From the NCBI GenBank assembly GCA_023846275.1, contig JAIUJO010000619.1:609001-673000 (forward strand): a stretch of 64,000 nt of DNA. The letters are read 5' to 3'. Each line of letters opens with the position of its first letter. The stretch's first letter is position 1. The DNA is from Vanilla planifolia. Lineage: Eukaryota > Streptophyta > Magnoliopsida > Asparagales > Orchidaceae. Shown piece by piece: positions 12,450 to 26,070 of the stretch. The position numbers and the translations under genes are program-made. The notes under the pieces were generated by a model. It ran no database searches and was not told the origin of the DNA. It saw only the letters and a list, made by a program, of their open reading frames with translations.

Positions 12450-13825
12450 TATAGTAATGGTTGGGTAATCTTAGGCCAGGTTATGTTAGGTTAGGCTAAA
12501 ACAGAATAGGGTAGAGTAGAGTAGTATAAAGTTAGGTTAAGCATAGCTAAGCTAGGTAAGGTTAGGTTAGGCTAGGATGGGTTAGGCTAGGCTAGGCTAA
12601 GCTAGTTAGAGTAGGGCATGATAGAGTATAGTAGAGTAGAGTAGGGTTGGGTAGAGTAGAGTATAGTATAGTATAGTAGAGTAGAAAAGTGTAAAGTGGA
12701 GTAGAGTAGAGCAGTGTAGAGTAGAATAAAGTAGGATAAAGCTATGTTAGGCTAACTAGGCTAGAGTAAAATAAAATAATGTAAAGTAGAGTGGAGTTGA
12801 GCAAGGCTAGCTTAGGCTAGGCTAGGCTACTCTATGCTAGAGTAGAGTAGACTAGAATAAGATGGAGTAGAATATGGCGAGGCTTGGCTAAGCTATGCTT
12901 GGTTAGGCTAGGTGAGGCAATGCCAGGGTTGGTTAGGCTAGAGTAGAATAAAGTAGAGTAGAGTAGCATAGAACTAAGTTAGGATAAGCTAGGCTAGAGT
13001 AGAATAAAATAGAGTAGATTATAGCAAAGTAGAGCAGAGAAGTGCAAGGCTAGGCTAGACTAGGCAAGGTTAAGCTAGGCTAGGATAGGCAAGGCTAGAG
13101 TAGAGTAGATTAGGGTAGAGTAGAGTATAGTGAGGCTTTGTTAGGCTTGGTTAGGATAGAAAATGTTAGGCTAGAGTAAAGTAGAGTAACATAGAGCTAA
13201 GTTAGTCATAGATAAGCTAGACTAGAATAAAATAGAGTATAGTAGAGTAGAGTAGAGTTGGGTAGAGTAGAGTAGAGTAAGGCTAGGCTAGGCTTGTTAA
13301 GATTAGGTTAGGATAAGCTAGGCTAGGCTAGGATAGTTAAGATAAGACAAGGCTAGAGTAGAGTCGAGTAGAGTAGAGTAGTGTAGCATAGGGCTAAGTT
13401 AGGCTTAACTAGGTTAGAGCAGAATATAATAGCATAGAGTAGAGTAGAGTAGAGTAAGACTCAGCTAGGATAGGTGAGGTTAGATTAGGTTAGGCTAAAT
13501 AAGGCTAGGCTAGGCTAGGTTCGAGTAGGGTATTGTAGAGTAGAACAGAGTAGTGTAGAGTAGAGCAGAGTAGAGTAGATCAGAGAAGAGCAGAGTAGAG
13601 TAGAGTATAGTAGAGAAGAGCTTGGTTAGGCTAAGCTAGTCTAGGTTAGGCTAGAGTAGGGTAGAGTAGAGAAGAGCTAGATTTGGCTAGGCTAGGTTAG
13701 AGTAGATTAGATTAGAGTAGAGTATAGTAGTGTACAGTAGAGCTGGGCTAAGCTAGGGTAGGCTAGCTAGGAAAGAGTAGAGTCGAGTAAAGTAGAGTAG
13801 AGTAGAGCTCAATTAGGCTATGCTA
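12450..13825 (+). repeat. Dispersed segmental duplication within the satellite, copy 2
   Basis: Partner of 7,610-9,030 in the same orientation, about 4.8 kb away. It holds four copies of the AGCTAAGTTAGG ... GAATAAAATAGAG type phrase, near 12,740, 12,962, 13,190 and 13,385. It ends in the same GTAAGACTCAGCTA-marked transition to TAGAG-rich sequence. Sequence 4.8 kb beyond either copy does not continue the pattern, so this is a two-copy dispersed duplication and not a regular 4.8-kb tandem unit. Confidence 0.7.
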
Positions 13826-16800
13826 GGCTGGGCTAGGCTAGAGTACAGTAGAATAGAGTAGAGCATAGTAGAATAGAGTAGAGTAGGAAATAGTAAAGCA
13901 GAGTAGAGAAAAGAATAGTAGAGCAGAGTAGAGTAGAGTAGAGCAGAGTAGAGTAGAGTAGAGTAGAGAAGAGCTTGGTTAGGCTAGGCTACACTAGGCT
14001 GGGTTAGAATAGAGTAGAATAGAGAAGAATAGAGTAGAGTAGTGTAGAGTGGAGCAGAGCAGAGTAGAGTGAAGCAAAGTAGAGAAGAGTAAAGTTGGGT
14101 TAGGCTGTGCTAAGGTAGGCTAAGCTAGGCTAGACTAGAGTAGAGTAGAGCTAGGTAGGCTAGGTGAGGCTAGGCTAGTTTAGAGTAGAGTAGAGTAGAG
14201 TAGAGTGGTGTAGAGTAGAGTAGAGTGGAGTAGAGTAGAGTAGAGTAGAGCTAGGCTAGGTTAGGCTAGAGTAGGCTAGCCTAGGCTAGGCTCGAGTTGA
14301 GTAGAGTAGAGTCGAGTAGAGTAAAGCAGAGTAGAGCTAAGTTAGGCTGCCTAGGCTAGATTAGAGTAGAGTAGAGAAGAGTAAAACAGATCAGAGTAGA
14401 GTAGAATAGAGAAGAGCAAGGTAAAGCATAGCATAGTAAAATAGAGTAGAAAAATAGAAGGGTAATGAAGAGTAGAGCACAGCATTGTAGAGTAGAGCTA
14501 TGTTAGGCTAGGCTTTGCTATTTAGAGTAGAGTAGAGTATAGTATAATATAGTATAGTAAAGTAGTGTAGAGTGGAGCTAGGTTAATCTAGGTAAGGTTA
14601 ATCTAGGCTAGGTGGGGCTAGGCTTGGCCAGGCTTAATTAGAGTAGAGTAGAGTAAGGCTTGGTTAGGTTAGGCTAGGCTAGGCTAAAGTAGAGTAGAGT
14701 AGAGCATAGCAGAGTAGAGAAAAGTAGAGTAGAGCCTAACAGAGTAAAGTGGAGCATTGTAAAGTAGAGTAAAGTAAGGAAGAGCAGAGCAGAGTAGAGA
14801 GGAGGAGAGCTAACTTAGGCTAGGCTAAGCTATGTTAGGCTAGGATAGGCATGAGTAGAGTATAGTAGAGTAGAGTAGAGCAGAGCAGAGCTAGGTTAGG
14901 CTAGCCTAGGCTAGAATAAGCTAGGTTAGAGTAGACTAGAGTTGAGTAAAGTAAAGTAGAGTGGAGTCTAGTAGAGTATAGTAGAGTAGAGTGGAGCTAG
15001 GTTAGGGTAGGCTATGCTAGAGTAGGCTTGGTTGGGCAAGGCTATGCTAGAGTGAAGTAGTGTAGAGCAGAGTAGTGCTAGGTTAGGCTAGGCTATGCTA
15101 GAGTATAAAAGAGCAAAGTAGAGTAGAGTACAGTAGTGTAGAGCATAAAAAAGCAGAGTAAAGCAGAGTAGGGAAGAGTAGACTAAATTAGAGCCAAGTT
15201 GAGTTAGGTTAGGCTAGGCTAGGCTAGAGTACAATAGAGTGGAGTAGATTAGAGTATAATATAATAGAGTATAGTAGAGTAGAATAGAGTAGAGTTAGGT
15301 TAGGCTAGGGGTGGCTAAGCTAAGCAAGGCTAGAGTAGAGTAGAGTAGAGTAGAGTAATATAGAGAAGAGTAGAGTAGAGGAACTCGGTTAGGCTGAGCT
15401 ACTCTAGGCTAGGTTAGTTTAGAGTAGAGAATAGTTGAGTAGTGCAGAGCAGAGCAAAGTAGAGTGGAGTAGAGAAGAGAAGAGTTGAGCGGAGTAGAGT
15501 GGAGTAAAGTAGAGAAAAGAAGAGCTAGGTTAGGCTAAGCTATACTAGGCTAGGCTAGGTTAGAGTAAAGCAGAGTAGAGTAGAGTAAAGTAGAGCAGAG
15601 TTGAACAGAGTAGAGAAGAATAGAGCAAAATAATGGAGAGCTGAGCTGAGCTGAGTTAGGCTAGGCTAAGCTAAGCTAGGTTAGAGTATAGTAGAATGTA
15701 ATAGAGTAGAGTGGAGTAGAGTAGAGTAGAGTAGAGTTGTGTAAAGTAGAGTATAGTGGAGTTGTGTAGAGTTAAGTTAGGCTAAGCTAGACTAGAGTAG
15801 AGTATAATAGAGCAGAGTAGAGTATAATAGAGTAGAGCTTGGTTATGCTGCATTAGGCTAGGCTAAGAAGGGTATAATAAAGTAGAGTAGAGTAGAGCAG
15901 AGCAAAGTAGCATAGAGTAGAGAAGAGCAGAGTGGAGTAGAGTAGAGAGTATTATAGTAGTGCAGAGAAAAGTAGAGTAGAGCAGAGCATAGTTGAGTTG
16001 AGTTGAGCTAGGCTAAGCTAACTATGCTAGTTTAGAGTAAAGTAGAGTAGAGTAGAGTAGAGCTAATTTAGGCTAGGCTAGGCTAGGTTAGGGTAGGCTA
16101 GAGTAGAATAGAATAGTGTGTAGTGGAGTAAAGCTAAGTTAGGTTAGGCTAGGCTAGTACTGTAAACCTTAGTTGAATAGAGCAGAGCTAGGTTAGGCTA
16201 TGTTAGGCAAGGCTCAACTAGGCTAGGTTAGAACAGGCTAGAGTCGAGTAAAGTAGAGTAGAGCAAGGTTAGGATAGACGAGGATAAGCTAGGCTAAATT
16301 AGGTTAGATTAGAGAAGAGTAGAGTAGAGTAGAGAAGTAGAGAGCTAAGCGGAGTAGTGTAGAGCAGAGCAAAGTAGAGGAAAGTAGAGCAGAGCAGGGC
16401 AGAGCATAGAAGAGTAGAGCAGAGCTAGGTTAGTGTAGGCTAGAATAGAGTTGAGTAGAGCTAAGTTAGGTTAGGTTAGGCTAGGCTAAGTTAGAGTTGA
16501 GTAGAGTATAGTAGAGGAGATTAAAGTAGAGTAGAGTTGTGTAGAGTAGAGCTAAGTTAGGATAGGTATGACAAGGCTAGGTTTGAGTAGAGCAGAGCAG
16601 AGAAGAGTAGACGAGAGTAGAGCTAGGTTAGGCTAAGCAAGGTTAAGGTAGAGTTAAGTAGTGTTGAGTAGAGTAAAGTAGGGTAGAGCTAGATTAGGCC
16701 AGGCTAGGCTAGGGTTAGTTAAAGTAAAGTGGTGTAGGGTGGAGTAGAGAAGAGTAGAGTAGAATAGAGTAGAGTAGAGTAGAGTAGACAATGGTTAGGT

Positions 16801-18029
16801 TAGGCTAGTCTAGGTGAGGCTAGGCTCAGTTAGTTTTGGCTAGGCTAGGCTAGAGTCGAGTAGAGTATAGTAGAGCTATGTTAGGCTTGGTTATTCTTGG
16901 ATAGGCTAGGTTAAGCTAGAGTAGAGTATTTCAGACTAGAGCAGAGTAGAACTAGGTTAGTTTAGGCTAGGCAAGAGTGTAATAGAGCATAGTAGAGTAG
17001 AGTAGAGTTGAGAAGAGTAGTGTAGACTAGAGTGGAGCAGAGCTGAGCTAGGTTAGGCTAGGATAGGTAGGCTAAACATTGCTATGCTAGAATAGAGTTG
17101 ATTAGAGTAGAGTAAGGCAGAGTAGATAAGAGTAGAGCTAGGTTTGGCTAGGCTAGGTTGGGCTATGCTAAATTATAGTAAAGTATAATGGAGTAGAGTA
17201 TAGTAGAGTAGATTTGAGAAGAGTTGAGTAGAGCAAGGTTAGGCTAAGTTAGGGGAGGTTAGAGTATAGTAATCTAGAATAGAGTAGAGTAGAGTAGAGT
17301 AGATTTGAGTGGAGCATGTTAGGCTAGGCTAGTCTAAGATAGGGTAAACTAGGCTAGAGTAAAATAGAGTAGGGAAGAGAAGAGCAGAGCAAAGCAAAGC
17401 AGAGAGAAATAGACCAGAGCAAAGCAGTGGAGCAGAGTAGAGAATAGTAGAGTAGAGTTGAGCAAGGTTAGGCTAGTCGAGGATAGGCAATAGTAGTGTT
17501 AAGTTGAGTAGAGTATGACAAGGTTAGGCTAGGCCAGGCTAGGTTAGGTTAGCTTAGAGTGGATAGGCTAGGCTAGTCTCGAAAAGGCTAGGCTAGAGTA
17601 GAGTATAGTAGAGTAGAGCAAAGCAGAGTAGAGTAAAGCAAGGTAGAGTAGAGTAGAGCAGAGAACAGCAAAGATAGTAGAGAAGAGCAGAGCATAGTAG
17701 AGTAGAAAAGAGTAGAGTAGAGTAGAACAGAGCAAGCAGAGTAGAGTAGAGCTAGGTTAGGCTAAGCTAGGCTAAGGTAGGCTAGGCTAAGTGAGGTTAA
17801 GCTAGGTTAAAGTAGAGTAGAGTAGAGAAGAGCATAATAAAGTAGATTAGAGTAGAGTAAAATAGAGAAGAGTAGTGTAAAGAAGAGTAAAATAGAGTAA
17901 AGCAGGGAATAGTAGAGTAGAGTAAAGCAGAGCAGAGTAGAGTAGAGCAAAGCAGAGTTGAGTAGAGCAAAGCAAGGTAGAGCTGTACAGAGTAGAGTAG
18001 AGCTAGGTTAGATTAAGCTAGGCTAGCCT

Positions 18030-18418
18030 AGGCTAAGTTAGAGTAAGAGAAGAGTATAGTATAGTAGAGTGGAGTATAATAGAGTAGAGTAGAGGAGAAT
18101 AGAGTAGAGTAGAGTAGAGTAGAGTAGAGTAGAGTAAAATAAAGTGGAGTGGACTAGAGTATTATAGAGTAGAGTAGAGTAGAGTAATGTAGAGTAGAGT
18201 AGAGTAGAGTAGAATTTTGTAGAGTAGAGTTGAATAGGGTAGAGTAGAGTGTTAAAGAGTGCAGCAGAGTAGAGTAAAGTAGAGTAGAGTAGAGAAGAGT
18301 AGAGTAGAGTTGAGTTTAGTAGAGTATAGTAGAATTACATAGAGTAGAGTAGAGTAAAGTAGAATTACATAGAGTAGAATAGAGTAAAGTAGAGTAGAGT
18401 AGAGTAGAATAGAGTTAG
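18030..18418 (+). repeat. TAGAG-only block, no TAGGC
   Basis: Roughly 390 bp of TAGAG and close variants without an embedded TAGGC block, much longer than the usual TAGAG run between TAGGC blocks. It is bounded by TAGGC-type units on both sides and contains a clean 30-bp tandem duplication at 18,331. Confidence 0.8.
18331..18390 (+). repeat. 30-bp tandem duplication marked by AGAATTACAT
   Basis: Two adjacent 30-bp units, at 18,331 and 18,361, both begin AGAATTACATAGAGTAGA. They differ by one visible base (GAGTAGAG versus GAATAGAG). The rare AATTACAT word makes the copy event clear. The length is six pentamers, so copying kept the pentamer phase. Confidence 0.85.
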
Positions 18419-21400
18419 GTTAAGCTAGGCTAAGCGAGGCTAGGCTAGGTTAGGCAAGCAAAAGTAGAGTAGAGCTAGTTTTGGTTAGGTTATGCTAGAA
18501 CAGGCTAGGCTAAAGTTGAGTAGAGTAGAATAGAGTAGAGCAGAGCACAACAAAGCAGAGTAGAATAGAGTAGAGTAGAATAGAGAAAAGCAGAGCTGAG
18601 CAAAGCAGAGCATAGCAGAGCAAAGTAGAGTAGAGTAGAGCAGAGTAGGGTAGAGCTAGGTTATGCTAGGTTAGGTTATGCTAGAAGAAGAAAGTAGTGC
18701 AAAGAGTAACATAGCAACATAGAGTAATGAATAATAGAGGAGTACTAAGTTAGGTTAGGCTAAGTTAGAGTGGAGTAGAGTAGAGTAGAGCTTCGTTAGT
18801 CTTGGCTAGGCTAGGGTAGGCTAGAGTAGAGTATAGTATAGTACAGCTTGGTTGGGCTATGCTAAGCTACATTGGGCTAGGCTAAGGTAGGTTAGGTTAG
18901 GTTAGGCTAGAATAGAGTAAAGTAGGATAGAGCTCAGTTAGGCTTGGCTAGGTAAGGATAGGCTAGAGTAGAGGTTAGTTGAGTAGAGTAGAGTAGACCC
19001 AAGCTATGCAAAGCATAGATTAGCAAAGTAGAGTAGAGTTGAATAGAGCAGAGCACAGTAGAGCAGAGTAGAGCTGAGTTAGGCTAAGCTAGACTAGGCT
19101 AGGGTAGGCTACTTTAGAGTAGAGTAGAGCTAAGTTAAGCTAGAGTAGGTGCTAGATATGGCTTGGTTAAGCTTGGCCAGAGTACAGAAGAGTAGAGTAG
19201 AGTAAAGTAGAGTAGATCTAAGTTAGGTTAGGCTAGGCTAGGATAATGTAGAGTAGAATAGAATGGAGTAGAGAAGAGCAGAGTGGAGAAGAGTAGGGAA
19301 GAGCAGAGCAAAGTATAGTAGAGAAGAGTATAGTAGAATAGAGCAGAGAGAGGTGAAGCAAAGCAGAGCATAAAAGAGCAAAGCAGATCAGGGTAGAGCA
19401 TAACAGAGTAGAGTAGTGTAAGGTTAGGCTAAGCTAGGTTAGGCTAGGCTAAGCTATGCTAGGATGGGCTGGGCTAGAGTAGAGCAGAGTAGAGTAGAAT
19501 AGAGCTAGTTAGGTTAGGCTAGGCTAGCTAAGTTAGAGTAGAGTAGAGTAGAATAGAGTATAGTAGATTAGAGTAAAGTAAAGTAGAGCTAGGTTAGGAT
19601 AGGCTAAGGTGGGCTAGGCTAGGCTTGGTTAAGGTTGGTTAGGCAAGGCTAGGCTAGGTTAGGATAGGGTAGAGTCAAGTTGAGTAGTGTTGAGTAGAGC
19701 TAAGTTAAGTTAGGCAAAGCTAGGCTTGGCTAGAGTAGAGTATAATAGAGTAGAATTAAGTAGAGTAGAGCTAAGAAGAGCAAAGAAGAGCTAGGTTAAG
19801 TAAGGTTATGCTAGGCAAAGCTAAGCAAGGCTTGGTTAAGCTAGGGTAGAGTAGATTAGAGCTAGATTATGCTAGGCTAGGCTGGACAAGGTTAGAGTAA
19901 GATTGAGTAGAGTAAAGTAAAGTAGAGTGTAGTAGAGTAGAGTAGAGGAGAGGAGAGCAGAGCAGAGTAGAGCAGAGCATAGTAGAGCAGAGCAAAGTAG
20001 GGTAGAGCATAGTGGAGTAGAGAGAGCAGAGTAGAGCTAAGTTAGGCTAGAGTAGAGAAGAGTAGAGTGTAGTAGAGCTAAGCTAAGTTTGGTGTGGTTA
20101 GGCAAGCTTAGAGTATAATAGTAGAGTTGGGTAGAGTGGAGCATAGTAGAGTAGAGCTAGGTTTAACTATGTTAGGTAAGGCTAGGCTAGGTTAGGTGAA
20201 TGTAAAGTAGAGTAGAGTGGAGTAGAGGAGAGTAGAGCAAAACAGGTTAGAGTAGAGTAGAGCAGAGCAAAGTAAAGAAGAGTAGAGTAGAGTAGAGTAC
20301 AGTAGAGTAGAGCAGAACTGTATAGAGTAGAGCAATGTATAGTAGAGAAGAGTAGAGTAGAGGAGAACAGATTAGAGAATAAAAAAGTATAGCAGCATAG
20401 ACTAGAGAAGATTAGAGTAGAGTAGAGGTAGGTTAGGCTAGGTTATGTTGGGCTAGGCTTGGCTAGAGTAGAGTATAGTAGAGTGCAATAAAGTAGAGTA
20501 GAGTAGAGTAGAACTAGGTTAGGCTAGGTTAAAGTAGGATAGAGTAAATTAGAATAGAGTATAGTAGAGTAGAGTAGAGTAGAGTAGAGTAAAGTATAGT
20601 AGAGTAGAGTAGAGTAGAGGTGAGTAGAGTAAAGTTGAGTAAAGTAGAGCTAAGTTAGGTTGGGCTAAGTTAGGCTACGCTAAGTTAGGCTAGGCTAGGG
20701 TAGGCTTGGCTAGGCCTGAGTAGAGTAAAGTATATTAGAGAAGAGTAGAGTAGAGTAGAGCTAGGTTAAGCAAGGCTAGGCAAGGCTAAAGTAGAGTAGA
20801 GTAGAGCAGAGTAGAGATAAGTAGATTTGAGTATAGTAGAGCAAAGTAAAGCAAAGCATAGCTAAGTTAGGCTTGGCTAGGCTAGCATAGGCTTGGATAG
20901 GTTAGGCTAGTCTAGGCTTGGTTAGAGTAGAGTAGAGTAGAGTAGAGTAAAGCAGAGAAGAGTAGAGTAGAGTGGTGTAGAGTGGAGCAGAGTAACGATA
21001 GGTTAGGCTAGGCAAGGCTATGTATGGCTAGGCTGGGCTAGTGTATGCAAGGCTAGGCTAAGCTAAGCCAGAGTGGAGTAGAGTAGAGTTGAGCTAAGTT
21101 AGGGTAAGCTAGGCAAGAGTATAGAGTAGAGCAGTGCAGAGTAGAGTAGAGAAGAGAAGAGCAGAGAAGTGTAAAGTAATATTGAGCATAGTAGAGAAGA
21201 GTAGAGTAAAGTAGAGATAGCTTAGGCAAGGCTTGGCTAAGATAGAGTATAGTAGAGTATAGTAGATTTTTGTTAGGCTAGGCTAGGTTATATTGGAGGA
21301 GATTATAATAGAGTAGTGTAGAGCAGAGTAGACTATAATAAAGTAGAGCTAGGTTAAGCTCGACAACCCTAGGCTAGGACGAGGCTAGAGTAGAGTAGAG

Positions 21401-24400
21401 TAGTATAGAGTAGAGTAAAGTTGAGTTGAGTATAATAACGTCGAGTAGAGTAATGTAGAGCACGGTTAGGCTAGGCTAAGATAGAGTAGAGTAGTGTACA
21501 GTAGAGTAGAGTAGAGTAGAGCACAGTACAGCAAAGTAAAGCAGAGTAGAGTAGATTAGATTAGAGTAGAGTAGAGTAGAGCATACTAGAGTAGATTAGA
21601 CGAAAGGGGAGGAGTTGAGAGGAGAGAAGAGCACAGCAGAGCAGAGTAGAAGAGTAGAGTTGAGTAGAGTATGATAAGGAAGAGTAAAGCAGTGTCGATC
21701 AAAGCAAAGCAGAGTAAAGTAGAGTAGAGCTTGGCTAAGTTAGGCTAGGCTAGGATAGGATAGAGTAGAGTAGAGTCGAGTAGAGTAGAGTAGTGTAAAT
21801 TAGAGTAGGGTAGAGTAGTGTAGAGTAGAGCTAGGTTCGACTAGGCTAGGCTTCGTTAGGTTATGCTAGGGTAGGCTAGAGTAGGGTAGAGTAGAGAAGA
21901 GTTGAGTAGTGTAGAATAGAGTAGAGCTAGATAAGCTAGGCTAACCAAGGCTAGAGTTGAGTAGAGTAGAGTATAAAAGAGTAGAAAAGAGGAGAGTTGA
22001 GTACAGAAAATTAAGAAAGAGTAGAGCAGAGCAGAGTAAGGTTAGGCTAGGCTAGGCTTGGTAAGAGTATAGTAGAGCAAAGTAGAGTGGAGTAGAGTAG
22101 AGAAAAGCTAGGCTAAGTTGCATTAGGCTAGACTAGGTTAGAGTAGTGTAAAGTACAATAGAGTAGAGTAGAGTGGAGTAGAGGAGAGCTAGGTTTGGTT
22201 GGGCTAAGCAAGGCTATCCAAGGATTTGCTTGGGTAGGCTAGCTATAGTAGAGTCGAGTATAGTAGAGTAGAGTATAGTACAGTAGGGTAGAGTAGAGTA
22301 CAGGAGAGTAGAGTAGAGCTAGGTTAGGCTAGGATAGGCTAGGCTAGGCAAGGCTAAAGTAGTGTAGAATAGAGTAGAGCAGAGATGAGTAGAGATGAGT
22401 AGAATAAAGTAAAGTAGAGTAGTGTAGTGTAGAGTAGAGCTGAGCAGAGCCAGTTTAGGCTAGGCTAGATTAGAGTAGAGTAGAGTATAGTTGAGTAAAG
22501 TAGAGCGAGGCTATGCTTGGATAGGCTAGGTTAGAGTAGAGTAGAGTAGAATAGATTAGAGTAGAGTAGAGCAAGGTTAGGCTAGGATAGGGTAGGGTAG
22601 GCTTAGCTAATCTAGGTTAGAGTAGAGTTGAGTAAGGTAGAATATAATAGAGTAGAGTAGAGAAGAGAAGAGTGGAGCAGAATAAAGAAGAGTAAAGCAA
22701 AGTAGAGCATAGTAGAGTAGAGTAGAGTTGAGAAGAGTAGAGTAAAGGAGAGTAGAGGAGTGGTGAGCAGAGCAGAATAGAGCATAGTAGAATAGAGCAA
22801 ATTTAATAGACCATAGAAGAGAAAAGCATAACAAAGTAGAGTAGAGCAGAGCAGAGTAGAGCAAAGTAGAGCTAGGTTAGGCTAGGCTAGTGTTGAGTAG
22901 AGTGAAGTAGAGTACAGTAGAGTAGAGTAAAGTAGAGTAGAGCTAGGTTAGGCTAGGATTGGCTAGGTTGGGCTAGGCTCGAGTAGAGTAGTGTAGAATA
23001 TAGTAGAATAGAGTATAGTATAGTAGAGTAGAGTAGAGCAAACAAAGAAGAGTAGAGTAGATCAGAACAGAGTAGAGTAGAGTAGATTAAAGTATAGTAG
23101 AATAGAGTAGAGAAGAGTAGAGTAAATCTTGGTTAAGCTAAGCTAGGCTAGGTTAAGCTAGGTTCAAATAGAGTAGAGTATAATAGAGAAAAATTGAATA
23201 GAGTATAATAGAATAGAGTAAAGTAATGTAGAGCTAGTTTAGGCTAAGTTAGGCTAGGTTAGGTAAGGCTTGAGTAGAGTAGAGTATAGTAGAATAGAGT
23301 AGAGTAGACTAGAGTAGAGTAAAGAATGGTTTGGTTAGGCTGGGCCTGGCTAGGCCAGGCTAGAGTTGAGTAGAGTAGAGCAGAGTAGAGTAGAGCAAAA
23401 AAGAGTAGAGAAGAGTAGAGCCTAGGAAAGTAAAGCAGAGCAAAGCATAGCAGTGTAGAGTATAGCAGAGCAAACTAGAGTAGAGCAGAGCTAAGTTAGT
23501 CTAAGTTAGGCTAGGTTAGCTAGGGTAGGGTAGAGTTGAATAAAGTAGAGTAGAGTAGAGTAAAGAAGAATAGAGCTAGGTTAGGCTAGGATAGAGTAGA
23601 GTAGAGTAGAGTAGAGTAGAGTAGACAAGAGTAGAGTATAGTAGAGTATAATTGAGTTAAGTAAAGTAAAGTTGGGTTAGGCTATGCTATGCTTGGCTAG
23701 GCTATTCTAGAGTAGAGTGGAGTAGAGTAGAGCTAGGTCAAGCTAGGATCGAGTCGAGTTGAGTTGAGTAGAGAAGAGAAGAGCAGTGTAGAGTAGAGCA
23801 TAGTGGAGTAAAGTAGAGTAGAGTATAGTAGAGCAAAGCAAAGCAGCATAGAGCGAGGTTAGGCTAAGCTAGGCTAGGCTAGGTTAGAGTAGTGTAGAGT
23901 AGAGTAGAGTGGACTAGAGTAGAGAAGAGTAAAGAAGTGTAGAGTAGTCTATAGTTGAGTAGAGTAGAGGAGTGTAGAGCTAGGTTAGGTTAGGCAAGGC
24001 TAGGCTAGGTTATAGAAGAGTAGAGTAGAGTGGAGTAGAGTAAAGTATAGTAGAGTGTACTAAGATAGAGTATAATAGGGTTAGGTTTAGCTATGTTAGG
24101 CTAGGGTATGCTATTTTAGGCTAAGTTAGGCTAGAGTGGAGTATAGTAGAGTTGAGTAGAGAAGAGTAGAGCAGAGCAGAGCAAAGTAGAGTAGTGCATA
24201 GTAGAGAAAAGAAGAGCTGAGCTAGGTTAGGCTATGGTAGGCTAGGCTAGGCAAGAGTAGACTAGAGTAGAGTAGAATAGAGTAGAGTAGAGTAGACAAG
24301 TGTAAAGCTAGGTTAAGCTAGGCTTGGTTAGAGTATGGTAGAGTAGTGTAGAGTAGAGTAGAGTAAAATTTTGTTGAGTAAAGTAGAAGTGAGTAGAGTA

Positions 24401-26040
24401 GAATAGAGTGGAGCAGAGCAGAGTAGAGCAGAGCAGAAAAGAGTGGAGCAGAGTAGGATAGAGCAGAGCAGAGTATAATAGAGTAGAGTAGAGTAGAGTA
24501 GAGTAGAGCATTGTAGAGCTAGGTTTGGTTAGGCTAAGCTATGTTTGAGTAGAGTAGAGTAGAGTATAATAGAGTATAGTAGAGTAGAGTTGAGTATAGT
24601 AGAGTTGGTTAGGTTAGGCTAGGTTTTGTTAGGCTAAGCTAGGCTAGAGTAGAGAAATGTTAACTAGAGCTTGGATAAGCTACGTTATGCTATGTTTGAT
24701 AAGAGTATAGTAGACTAGTATGGAGTAGAGCTCAGTTAGACTAGGCTTGTCTAGGCTTGGCTAGGCTAGAGTAGAGTAAAGTAAAGAATAGTATAGCAAA
24801 GTAGGACAGAGCAGAGTAGAGAAGATTAGGGTTGAGAAGAGTAGAGTAGAGTTGAATAGAGAAGAGAAGAGTAGAGCAGAGAAGAATAGAGTATAGTAGA
24901 GCTTGGTTAGGCATGCTAGGCTAGGCTAAGCTAGCTAGGCTAGGTTTAAGTAGAGTATAGTAGAGTAGAGTAGTATAGAGTAGAGTAGAGTATAGTAGAG
25001 TAGAGTATAGTAGAGTAGAGTAGAGTAGAGTATAGTATAGTATAGTAAAGTAGAGTAGAGTAAAGTTAGTTAGGCTAGGCTAGGTTTTGCTAGGCTAAAG
25101 TAGAGTAGAGTGGAGTAGGGTCGAGTTGAGTAGAGCTAGGTTTGGCAAGCATATGCTTGTTTAGAGTAGATTAGAGTAGAGTAGACCAAAGTAGATTAGA
25201 TTAGAGTAGAGTACAATAGAGTAGTGTAGAATAGAGTAGACTAGAGTCGAGTAAAGGCTATGCTAAAGTATTATTAAGTAGAGTAGTGTAGAAAAGAATA
25301 GAGTAGAGTAGAGTAGAGTAGAGTAGAGTATAAGATAGTAGAGTAAGGTAGAGTAGTGTAGAGCTTGCTTAGGTTAGGCTAGGTTAGGCTAGGCATGGCA
25401 AGTTTAGGTTAAGCTTGTCTAAAGTAGAGTAGAGTAGAGCTAGGTCAAGTTAGGTTATGCTTAGCCAGAGTAAGTTAGAATAGAGTAAAACAAAGAATAG
25501 TAGAGTTGAGTAGAGTAGAGCATAGCAAAGCAGCATAGAGCTAGGTTAGGTAAGGTTTGGCTAGAGAGGAGGAGAGTATAGCAAAGTATAGTAGAGTAGA
25601 GTAGAGCTAGGTTATGCTAGGCTAGGTTAGAGTAGAGTAGAGTACAATAGAGTATAGTGGAGTATAGTAGAGTACAGCAGAGCTTGGTTAAGTAAGCCAA
25701 TGATAGGCTAGGTTAGGCTAGGTTAAGCTAGGCTAAGATAGAGTAGAGTAGAGTAGAGCTAGGTTCAATTAGGCTAAACCATGCTAGGCTAGAGTAGATT
25801 AGAGTATAGTATAGTAAAGTAGAGTAGAGCATGGTAGAGTAGAGTAGAGTAGTGTTGAGTAGAGAAGAATGGAGTAAAGCAGAGCTAGGTTAGGCTAGGC
25901 TGGGCTAGGTAAGGCTAGGCTAGGCTTGGCTTGGCCAAGTTAGATTAGAGAAGGGTAGAATAGAGTAGAGTAGATTAAGGTAGAGTGGAGTAGAATAGAG
26001 TAGAGATAGGTTAGGCTAGGCTAGAGTAGAGTAGAGTAGA

Positions 26041-26070
26041 GTAGAGTTGAGTAGAGTTGAGTAGAGTTGA
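26041..26070 (+). repeat. 10-bp repeat triplication
   Basis: The 10-mer GTAGAGTTGA is repeated three times in perfect tandem and then degenerates (GTAGAATCGA). It is two pentamers long, with the TTGAG variant as marker, and represents the smallest scale of copy expansion seen here. Confidence 0.85.
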
